A stretch of DNA of 64,000 bases from Salvator merianae (taxonomy: Eukaryota; Chordata; Lepidosauria; Squamata; Teiidae): contig QVOM02000021.1 in NCBI GenBank assembly GCA_003586115.2, positions 6,452,119 to 6,516,118 of the forward strand, read 5' to 3'. The position numbers were made by a program, and so were the translations under genes. Positions 22,406-32,506 of the stretch are shown here, piece by piece. Every line of letters starts with the position of its first letter. Within the stretch, counting starts at the first letter, position 1. The notes beneath the pieces were generated by a model that did not search any database, had not been told where the DNA came from, and saw only the letters and a program-made list of their open reading frames with translations.

Positions 22406-25400
22406 ATGAAGAGCACTTTGAAAGGAGAAGTAGATCTCTCCCTAAAAGGACTGCATTTCCTCCTCAGCATGGTCTCCACCTTATTTATTAACCTAGGAAG
22501 AGCAAACGGTAAGTACAACTAGTTGTTTTGGATGACTCTTCATCTGATTTCCTCCGTCCTGCAGCAAGGGGCTTGGAGTTCATGGCAAGAGAAGCAACTG
22601 TGCAGATAAAATTGAATGTCAGGGTGAAGGCAACAATGGGTGCAGCTGAGCTGCCCCAGAAACTGGAAATGTTCGTCCCACTGCTTACAGGTTTGGCACA
22701 GCTTGGGGGGGGGGGGGCAGATGTTCCCGAACTATGACTCATTCCATGGCACCAGCACAGGGTGATCAGAGTTATAGTACAGGAACATCTGGAGTGCCAC
22801 AGGCGAGGAGGGGTGATGTGGATACAACAAGCTTCACATACCACTCTAAGGGCACGGTTCGACATCGTAAATTTAATCTGTATTGGAAAAGTACAAGGAC
22901 TGAGTTCATCTTCTGTTCGTTCCCACATTTGCATTTTAACATGGACTCAGTTTGGCCTTTCTCATTCTCACACTGTTTCCTGCACTTGGAAACAGCACCT
23001 TTTCTGCCTCTGCCCCTCGCCAGATTCACCTCTCCATGCAGTCAATGATTTGTTGCAGTCCCAACATTTAAATCTTGACTTCACAGGGGCAGGCAAGTCA
23101 AGCTCCATCCTCTGTATGTCCTTGTTGCTGTCTCAGAACATGGATTCACTTGGCAGTGTTACTAGTCATTCACTGTTTGCTCCTTTTTCCCCTCCAGCCT
23201 GAATCTATACAAGCAGAACTTAAGTACCCCATCTACTGCACAATAAAGCTTCTTAAAGGGCAGATGGTGATTTCTGCTCCATTGTAATTGCACTTTGGTG
23301 CAATTGCACAATTTAAGAGTAGTGCAAAAGCAGGGAGAGGTCCGTAAAGAGGGGGAAATGTGTGGGGAGGGGGAATGTGGAGGGGCTCTATTATCATTGT
23401 AGTGTAGTTAATGGCTAGCAAATGGACTCCACCTCACCTCCCCCGAGAGATCCACAGCAGCATGTGTCCCAATATATAGCTGTGTGCTGTCAACAGCAAA
23501 ACTGATACAGAGTGAGTTCTTTGTTGGGGCAAGAGGACTGCACCCCCAGCAGGTGCAGTCTGTTTTTTTATTTAATCAGCAGACGGAAGTGGAGGAAGCC
23601 TTTAATTTCTTCCTGGCAGTGCCAATGGGAGAGAAAGGAAGAGAAAGGACCACACTTTAGCAAAGTAAAATGGAAGACAGCTTTCTTTTCTCCTGGCAGC
23701 AGGGGAAGGGGGTGATAATGGAGGCAGAAGGAACTACTGTGATTCCTGCCCACCCACAAAGTCTGTCATTGGACGGCAGGAAATAGGAAGCCCTCCCTCT
23801 GCAACCCCCCCAAAAAATGGTCCCTCCCAAATAGTTTCCTTCCGCGTTCTCACATTGCAAAATAAAGCCGGCTAGCGATCTGGAACAGCTTGAGAGCTCA
23901 TTAAATCTGAATGCAAAGTAGTCCGGATTTCACCAATTTAGTCCAGAAAAACTACGGAAAGGCAAGATCATGCCATGCCAGCAGGAACTGAAGACGGCCT
24001 GAAAACTAATTAAACGCCGTGTCGGAATGTGGCCTTAGTTGCTTTTTCACAATCCTGTTTCAGGTCTTTTCCTACCACTCAGTTTTGAAGGGGTTTTAAG
24101 CAAACACAATTGTGCCAATAAAGTACAATCATAAGGGAAGGCCTCAAAGCTTTCTTGTGACACAAGCACACAAAGAATGATCAAGCAAAATGGGGAAAGG
24201 GAGACCTTTAGGTATGCTTAAGGCTAGTCACCCAACAAGGCCTGCTTGAAGATTGGTTTCAGGGATCACAAGAAGGAATGAGATTTCCCTTGGTACTTTG
24301 AGACTGTATCACACGATTTATTCTGCACTGAACTGAAGTATAAGCCATGACTTTGTTCTAAAGAAACATAAAAGAAGGAAGAGGCTGAGGAACCAGTTGA
24401 TACTGTCAACAGATAAGTAATGTGGGAATTGGTGCTGAAATGATGGACATAACTACTTGCAAAAAACTCAAGTATATGCAGATCTATACTTTAATAATCT
24501 GAATTCTTCTTAAAAATATGCACTAGAATTTTTTTTCCAGTTTTGTAACCTATTTTTATGTTGCTTCATCTTTCAGATTTGTCCATAGATGACTTACATA
24601 AAGTAGAAAATATTTTTAGTTCCAAAGAAGTGAAAACTGGAAATCACTCAAACATTGACAATCAAATTGAAACTGTTATCATTTCACAGGAAGCAGAAGC
24701 ATACTTGACCAGTCCTTGGTTGACTCGATTTGCTCCTTCGGTTCTCATATTTGTGTTTGCACTGAGCCTTCCCTTGAACGTTACGGCGATCCTTCTGTTT
24801 ATGTTCAAGCTCAAGCTGAAGAAGCCAACCACAGTGTACTTGCTCAATCTGGCGGTGGCTGATGTTCTCCTTGCAAGTGTGCTCCCTTTCAAAATTGTGT
24901 ACCGGTTTTTGGGCAACAACTGGGTCTTTGGCCCTGAAATGTGTTGTTTTGTTGTCATGATCTTCTTCAGCAACGTGTACTGCTCCGTACTGCTGATGAC
25001 GGCGATAAGTGTCGATCGCTTCCTTGCAGTGGTGTACCCGATGCAGGCGCTGGTATGGCGCACAGTAAGACGTGCTGCGATGGTCTGCGGTGCCATCTGG
25101 ATATTTGCCCTTGCTGGGGTGACACCCCTGTTTATCACTGACCAGACACAGAGAATATCTCGGCTAACCATTACTACCTGTCATGATACTTTAGATTACT
25201 CCATGATTATGAAGACATTTCGGCACTATTTTAGTGCATTATCTATTGTCTTTTTCTTTCTACCTTTACTAATCACTGTAACTTGTTATGTGTGCATTAT
25301 AAGAAAGCTTTCTTCTTCCAATATAGCTGCCAAACCAGGTAAAAGGAAACGTGCCATCCTCTTATCTGTCACTGTTTTGTGCTCTTTTATTGTTTGTTTT

Positions 25401-25694
25401 GCTCCAGCAAATGTCCTGATGCTGGCACAAAATATTGGCGCTTCACCAAATAAACCCTTGGAAATTCTGTATTTTGCTTACATATTAGCTCTGTGTGTTG
25501 GTACCATAAACTGCTGCATTGATCCCCTAATTTATTATTATGCCTCCTCAGTTTATCAAAAACAGGTGTGGAATCTCCTGTTTAAGAAAAAACATTTGGA
25601 TCTTAATAAAGGCATTCAGACCATAGGAAGCACTGCAGGCACCTTTTCCAATGATGTGAACAACTTTCCTCAAGCACAGTATCCTACAGGCTGA
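22406..25694 (+). CDS. F2R: Copy C: PAR1-like receptor lacking the cleavage arginine, with longer tail
   Basis: This is a seven-helix receptor of the same family. Coding parts are 22,406-22,508 and 24,577-25,694 (phase-1 junction, 406 residues); the ATG at 24,558 lies in the intron. After the signal peptide the mature start reads D-L-S-I-D-D-L-H-K-V-E-N-I-F-S-S. The position matching the cleavage Arg of copy B is Glu, and the Ser-Phe-Phe ligand is Asn-Ile-Phe, so thrombin-type activation at this point is not expected. N-glycosylation NHS is kept. Loop 2 has the standard ITTCHD, and DRFLAVVYP and DPLIYYY are intact. Near the end, one base fewer at the FK/KKK position shifts the frame, adding a tail from HLDLNKG to PQAQYPTG rich in Ser, Thr and Asn. 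It could be a ligand-responsive receptor of another kind, a co-receptor as proposed for PAR3, or a gene early in decay; the long open frame argues for constraint. Confidence 0.87.
22850..24034 (+). mobile_element. Harbinger-like element in intron 1 of copy C
   Basis: The element lies between TAA (22,847-22,849) and TTA (24,035-24,037). Ends start GGGCACGGTTCGACA and, on the other strand, GGCCACATTCCGACA. It is 1,185 bases, has no transposase frame, and is homologous in the same orientation to the copy A element. Confidence 0.78.
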
Positions 25695-25827
25695 AGCTGA
25701 TATTGATAATCCTCTGTCTTCAGAGTTTAGGTATTGTGTTTCTTGAGAATACTCCATCTTATCTGAGGTTTATTGCTTAGTTAAGCCACAGCTTACCATT
25801 TACAACTCTCTTGTTGATGAACTCTAA

Positions 25828-25916
25828 GGCTGCATCCAGAAGTCGCTTACTTATTTCACCCTTCATTCTAAAACGTCCGAATATAGCAAAATAAGTAAGA
25901 GACTTCTGGATGCAGC
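25828..25916. mobile_element. 89-bp hairpin MITE in unit C
   Basis: Near-perfect inverted repeats GGCTGCATCCAGAAGTC / GACTTCTGGATGCAGC are preceded by TAA. It is orthologous by position to 16,445-16,533 in unit B, so it was inserted before the B/C split or lost from D. Confidence 0.72.
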
Positions 25917-26195
25917 ACGACTCTTGTTGGCCAAACTGGCAATTGCTCCCAGGAATTGCAGTTCAGCAATGTACAAAAAGTCTAGGTTAGCATGCTCTGC
26001 ATGAAGGCTTCACAATGCTGCTGCTGTTGTTGTTGAAATTATTGTCATTATTGTCATCATTATTTGCACGCATTATAACAGATGTTTATGACTGGTTTGG
26101 TACTCTGAAAATGGAACCTTTCCAAGGACCTAAGTAGAGGTACTGTATGGGCAAGAATGTATTTCGTTCACCGTCGTGCTGCCTTTTGTAACTGG

Positions 26196-26613
26196 TAGGG
26201 GTGTGCACGAAGTTTCGTGCCACTCGAATTTTCATCAAATTTCGTGATTTCGTTCCCTTCACATCGAATGCGAAGGGCAACAAAGATCACGAAATTCGAA
26301 TTGCGAAGGTCCCTCAATTTTCGATGCATTTCAGGACCTTCGCAATTTGCCTCTGTCTCTTTCCCCTAGGCTGTCAGCACACGTGCTGACTATCTAGGGG
26401 AAATGAGAGACAGCGAGCGGGAGAGGAGGGAAATCAACGCGAAGGGAGGGATTCCCTTCGCGTTGATTTCTCTGCTTCCGGTCGCGGCAAAAATCTTCGC
26501 CACAAAGACGAAGGGCTTCATTTCCGCACATATTTTTTCGTGCGAAAACGAAGCCCTGTAGCTTCGCAGGAATGTGAAGCGAAAGGGGAAAAGTGCCTTC
26601 ATGCACACCCCTA
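26196..26613. mobile_element. hAT-type MITE with perfect 8-bp target duplication
   Basis: The 418-bp element starts TAGGGGTGTGCA and ends TGCACACCCCTA (perfect 12-bp inverted repeats). It is flanked by GTAACTGG at 26,188-26,195 and 26,614-26,621. An 8-bp duplication marks hAT transposition. The empty site is present in unit B (16,792-16,799) and, with one change, in unit A (7,800-7,807). Internally there is a perfect 16-bp inverted repeat AAATCAACGCGAAGGG with its complement (about 26,430-26,468) and a second palindrome around CAGCACACGTGCTG. It codes for nothing. Confidence 0.93.
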
Positions 26614-28639
26614 GTAACTGGTGGAATTAGCCAGAGAAAAGAAGCTCTTGTACATGAGGGCATCCCCAGATGGCTTGCCTTATGCTCTTTTGTTCCCTTT
26701 AATACACAGAATAGCCAAGAACTACTTTAACTTGTTAAATAAGAGACACAACCCAAGGCCTTCAATGGGAGTGACTTCACTGTGCCGGCAAGAGATGCCT
26801 CAGTTAGGCAACTCTGCTGTCACTGGCTGCCCTCGCAACCTCAGTTGTCTCTGGAAAGGAGCTTGATGATTCCACTGCGATTGCTGAGGCTGCAGTTCTC
26901 AAGATGGCCTGGACAGAAATGCAGCCACACCGCAGGGTGCAAGAAGCGGCCTGAGAATTACTTCTCATGCACTCAGCCTTTTTTGTGCCTTGGAGAGACA
27001 CTGAAGTCCTCCCAGCGGTGGGTGCTGTGGAACTCGGCATAAGTCAATGTCCCTTCCGTGTAGTTTCAATGGCCTGTGGAGACACAGCCTTTGTCTACCT
27101 GTAGAGACGCTTCTAAGAGATCCAGTGCTATATAGTCCTTCTAGCCATGCTTTCTGGAGTGGCTCTCGATCAGGATAGCATGATACTGTCTGGGAGGTTT
27201 TTCGAGGAAAGGCAAAGGGTACAGTGAAACCCGTCATGCTAGGCCCTTCTGTGATATTTCTCAAAATGTTTAAGTAGCCCTTCAATACCTCATATTGTAA
27301 GGTGAACAAGGCAGAGGAGGAGGAAAGAATACTTCAATCCAGGAGCTGCCAAAATCAGTCAATGAGTCACATTTGGCTTTTTTAAGGGCTTGTCTCTGGC
27401 TAGGATAATTAGTTTGGCAATTTCTGGTCAGGCTGCCTCAGCGTCTCTGATTAAATAACAAGACTTGACTAATGTAAATAAGCAGTTGAGTTTAGTTTTA
27501 TTTAACTCGAAGGAGTTTCCCAACTGAACACTTTTTTCTTCTAAAGCATACAGACTATGCACACATAGCCATAATTCTAAACATCAGAATAGTTCAAACT
27601 ATTACATCAGCTGCTCTCCTTTAACAACAATGATAGTTAATTATTACTGACTGGATTGGTAATAGAGCAATATGCTAATCATTCATCACACTATATACTT
27701 TGCTTTACAACAGGAGCCTCTAACGCAGGGGTCTGAAAGACTCGCTGTCTAGATGTTCCTGAGAATACAGCTCCTAGCATTCCAATTCTAGTGGGGCTGG
27801 CATGGACTGCGGGAAAGAGAATACTGGGAGTTGTAGTCCAGGAACAGTACAATGCAATGCTGGTGAATTATAGAGCAGGAACATCCGGTGGCAGCTGAGC
27901 ACCTCTAAGTCAATATCTTCCAAATATTGGTGAAATGCAGTTCTTCTATTGCATGACAATTAGGTATGGCCCTCTCTGCAGACCCAGCAGAAAGAATTGG
28001 CTGGAAGCTGCTTAGAGCTAGTAATGTCCACATTCTAGTGCCTTAATGGTAATTAATGTGAATTAGAAGTGGGACAGGACCATTAGCGTCCACATGCTAC
28101 CACGTTTTTTTTTTAATACAAGCAGCCACACTGTTCAAGATAGTCACTGCAGACCTTGTACATATAATTGTTTGGATTCTTTTTTCATTTTCATTTGCAA
28201 TTTCTAAGACTGATACGATATATGATATGAGTTATGTTATGTTATATTATAGAATCATATGATATTGTATCAGATATGTTGTATAATGCAGTATGAATAC
28301 GAAAAACAATGGCTAAATGCACCTTAAGTATTAAATCCTCAGCTTGCAAGAGACAAGGGCACTGGTCTGGATCTGCACAGATAATTCCCATTGATGCCAG
28401 TGCTTCTACTTATCTTTCAATTGTGAAACAAACAGCCATCTTAACAAAATTTTAAATTGGAGGGGTCTAATTGCACAGTCTGGAATTTTCAGAATAAAAA
28501 CACACAATGGGATACTAAGATCCCCATCTTCTTGTAGCTGAAGCAACTACTGTCTGGTCTAAGATATAAAGGGTATATTATCTGTTTAATGTATTTTTAT
28601 TGTATGTATTATTGTTGCTACTATTCACTGTGGTGTTAA

Positions 28640-28868
28640 CCTCCAGATTGTGGAACAATTTCCCCTCTGAGCTACATCAGGCACTTTCACTAGATACACT
28701 TAGACATCTGGTGAAGACATACCTTCTTGCTGTAGTTGTTGTCTGAAGAAACAACTTCTGTTCCCACTTCAGATTCTGTTATTTATTGTATTAAGGAGTG
28801 TATTTTGAATTGGTTTTTATATTTCTATTGTAACTCAATCATATTTAATATAAATAAATAAATAAATA
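28640..28868 (+). mobile_element. L2-like LINE 3' tail
   Basis: The segment runs from CTCCAGATTGTGGAACAATT through TTTTTATATTTCTATTGTAA to a terminal (AAAT)n. This is the look of L2-type 3' ends in squamates. Similar tails occur at about 725-828 and 36,820-36,918. Confidence 0.5.
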
Positions 28869-29575
28869 GTGAACAATGATAAATATTTTAAATGAAGATT
28901 ACATGCATATAAACAAAATGCATAAACTGTGCAAGCATTTTATACTTTGACAGGAGGAGAAAACTGCACAAGCACCGATTCTAAGCTAGTTAGTGGGATT
29001 GCACTGCAAAAATAGTTTGATGGTACCTGTTACAAGTTCCTTATAAGGCCTGGTAAAACAGGAAGGAAGCATCAGTAACTGAGAACTATGTGTGCACTAC
29101 CTAATGATATAGTGACATTGTATGAACTATACCGGTTTTATTGTATTGTCCTCTTTGTTTGATATATTTGTGTCATTGCTCATGAGAAGTAACAAACTGT
29201 GGTGGGAAAATCTTAAGTTTGCTATTACTGGATTGAAAAACATTAATTGAAGATCCATGGATATCAGTCATTATTATAGACTAGTCACCATCATCATTCA
29301 GTAGCTTGGAGCACTATGGAAAATGTGAGCCCCTGTTAACCTTGGCAGGCCTTCATTGTAGCATAATAATACAAGAAACCATATGCTGCAGCCCAGGATG
29401 AGAAGCAAAGAATAGCTCAGCTGATCGATGGCACGTGTGGACCAGTCTTGTATAGTGTGAGAGGCGAGTTTCAGGTGGGGTGGGATAAGAGACAGAGCAA
29501 CTCACTGTGCACTGGACATAATGCTGGGATAATTTCCCACCTTATTGTCTGGGGGTTTCCTTCAATTCTTCTGCA

Positions 29576-29583
29576 TATAAAAG
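29576..29583 (+). promoter_or_regulatory. TATA-like box at the head of unit D
   Basis: TATAAAAG lies in the same sequence context as 19,141, about 2.9 kb before exon 1 of copy D. Conservation in three units favours a real core promoter, but no other core element can be assigned. Confidence 0.3.
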
Positions 29584-29633
29584 CAGTAAGACTAGACAGC
29601 AGAATACCAAAGTGTCAGTTCTAGAAACACTTA

Positions 29634-30029
29634 GGGCATTTTTACGCTGACCTGTTTAGAATGCTGTAATTCCAGTGTGGGCTAGAATGGCCCTGTACCG
29701 AACCTCCAGCACTTGCAGTGTGGATGCATGCCTGCTCGCCTTGACAGTGGCCACGGAAATGGTGAGCAGGACTTGGCGTGCAACTGTGCAGCCACAGTCC
29801 CACCGTCGCCACGCAGTATTCACACCCAGAAGAAGGTGTGAACACTGCTGACCGGAAGCAATCCAGCTGCTCCCGGTCAAGCTGTGGACGGCGTTTTAGC
29901 TGTCCACAGCTAGCGGCATCTGAGAGCAGCTGCAGATACTCCTGGACACTTATGGCCACAGCAGAGTGCAGGCACACTTCACCAGCGAGCAGCCAGATGC
30001 ACACTAACGGGTGAGTGCAAACAGGCCCC
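29634..30029. mobile_element. GGGC-ended MITE, unit D
   Basis: It is preceded by TTA and begins GGGCATTTTTACGCTGACC; it ends GGTGAGTGCAAACAGGCCC. It is the positional homologue of 19,198-19,569 in unit C. It holds no gene although several shadow frames cross it. Confidence 0.62.
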
Positions 30030-32506
30030 CTGTTGATGTAACCTCCCCGAGTTAGACTTCCTTCTGTGCAATTTATTGTTTTAAATTGTCATTTATCACT
30101 GGCCTGTCTCATATCTGGCAAATATGCATTGATAAAAGAAAAAGGAGGAGAAAGAGGAGGAGTGGGGGGAGGAGAGTTGGTTTTTCTACCCTGCTTTTCT
30201 CACCCTGAGGGGACTCGAAGTGGCTGACAAACCTCCTGAGAACTCAGAGCAGAGCTGTGACTTTGTATTCACACTTTGTATGCTGAGAGAAGCATAGCAG
30301 CAAATAGAATCCAAATACTAGCCAGGCTTGGAAGACGTCAAACAGAAGCTCTCCTGCAGACTGTGTGGCCCATAGCTGTTCTGCCTAGGGTAGCATAGCT
30401 GAGGCAGGATCCGCATGAGAGCAGTTTAATATCAACTTTATTTCCTGGCTTTGACATTTCTGATCGTGACTGTTTTGTAAGGCACAGGAAATGGCCACAA
30501 AGGTTGGCCAGGTAGGTTAAGATGACAGTAGCAGCAGGTGAACATCTGAGAACACTTTATATCCCCAGTAGTGGGATATTTGCTTGGTGGGTACAGAGAT
30601 GTTCAATCCCTGTACCCTTCGCGCACTGCCACGGGACACGTGTAATGATATGAGAATCCGGTCAGAGATATAACTACAAAGAACAATGCATTTGTACTTT
30701 TCAATGTATTTCCAGGGCTTTCTCAATGGGTCACGGAATCTTCTTTTTCATGACCACAGACCTACAGGGGCTAGAAGACTTCTTCAGGCTGCTCTGACCA
30801 CTGGAAGACCATGTCCACACGTGGCTACAGTGACTGGAGAGGGGAAGATTACTGAGCTGACTGGAGATCTGTGTCTGCATCCGCTGCCCTCACGTGCCGC
30901 CGTTTGGCATGTTATAAGATCTGCTCCAGCTCCCAGCATTCTTATCTACATACTGCTGACAAGTTCTGCTGACAGGTTCTTAATCAGTCAGGCTCCAGTC
31001 TTCAACCCACCCTCCATCTTTCTTTTTCATTTATGAGAGTAGCACAGCCGGAGTGCACATCAGGTTGTCCCATTGCTATCCTGGGGCCATGTGGTATGTG
31101 AGTGGGGGGAGCATGGATGCAGAAGCACTTTAGGCATCAACCTCACACGGACATGCAGCCAAACAGTTTCTCTTCATTGCCCTGGGCAGCACAGAGTTTA
31201 CAGGAGGGCATCCAGCTCTTGCAGCTTGAGAACTGTAACTCAGCAGTAGGCTTGTGCAGACAAGCTGATCCTAGTTTTCTGTAAATTCCCAGGCATCTGC
31301 ACAGCACTGCAGCTGCTGAGACCCTTGGAGACCCATTCATTCCTAGCTGCACAGCAAGCTGGGATATAGGAATCAGTGAAGGAGCATGGAGCAGATATGT
31401 TCACCGTTCAGTGTACCTTGCCCACACTTGCCCCTCACCTTGCCCTTTATGTAAAAGAGGACCAGCTTTGCACAATGCAGCCCCACATTTCAGGTTTGTT
31501 TTGGGTGATTTACTAAGAGCAAATCACAGTTTGGCACAAGCCTACTCAGTGGACATGAATATTGGGTTTGGTTTCTGTGTAACTAGGAAATTGTTCTCAC
31601 TGATGTTGTTGATAATGGAGACAGATAAACTCAAAGAGGTGATTTCTCAAACCTTGCAGGTAGTGAAGCCCATGATAGTGTCAGCATCCTCAATGTCTCC
31701 TGTGCTTCCATCCTTCTCCCTTTCCCAGATCCAGCCATCCCTCTTACCATTCATTGCAGATGCTGCATTTCCCCTCGGTTCTGGTTAACCCCTGGCAGCT
31801 GATAAGGCCTGCTGGGAACTGGTAGTAATTTTGAGAATTCAAGGTTGTGTATTATTATTATTGCTAAATTGTTATACTTTTTATTTAAATTGAGATCTAT
31901 GTGTCCTGCTCCCCTCTCCACTTTTATGTTTGGACACACTTCTTATAAGATTCATGGAAAAGGTGGAAGAAAGAAATTAGCAGGTTCCAAAGCCTGTCCA
32001 AACTGCTCTAACAAGCAATGACATAGTGAGAATGAATACCACATCGATCCTGGAAACATTTTGGGTCTCGTGTTATTTTAAGCTAACCCTCATGCCCAGA
32101 CTGGTTTAACAATAAACACCAGTGTGCTTTGAAAGAACTCAAAAAAATACTAACGAAGAGTTCTGTAATCAGTGATACTCAACCCCAGCACCACCATCTG
32201 AACCCATTATTGGTTTCATGATGCTCTCCCTTTCTTCCTCTCACAAAACTGTAGTTTTTAAAAAGCCTTAGAAAGGAAAAGAGAATTTCCTCAGGTCTCT
32301 TAAGCAACTTTCTTTTGAGTCAACTGGGAGAAGAGAAAGCTATCCTTTACTTATGTTCCAGAATCAGTTGAAGTGGTTCTCCAACTGTGTCAGTGCCTCT
32401 GGGTCCCCTGTGGATTTAAGGGATCAGCCAACTCTGTGCCCATTGGAGCTGGTGAAGTTTGTTTTCAGGAGGATCCTTGAAAATTCGCCAGAGCCTTTGT
32501 TGAACG
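30030..32506. other. Upstream region of copy D
   Basis: The region is collinear with unit C. A purine-rich minus-strand L2/SINE-type tail lies at about 30,135-30,265 (absent from C). No coding exon is recognised before exon 1. An acceptor-like GTTTGTTTTCAG lies at about 32,457-32,468. Confidence 0.55.

Larger units (their letters stand above)
25695..29575. other. 3' flank of copy C and C/D junction
   Basis: No gene is seen. It contains the hairpin MITE (25,828-25,916) and the hAT MITE (26,196-26,613). About 245 bases around the MITE site of A, B and D are missing just after the stop codon. An L2-like tail with (AAAT)n lies at about 28,640-28,868. The intact Harbinger target TAAGAGACAG is at 29,486. 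The stretch 28,870-29,500 is AT-rich and shared only with 36,915-37,450 of unit D. Confidence 0.6.

Noticed and set aside
22734..23202. Frames of 104-148 codons in the copy C intron
   Set aside because: They lie in the Harbinger-like element and hairpin repeat and are not conserved between copies.
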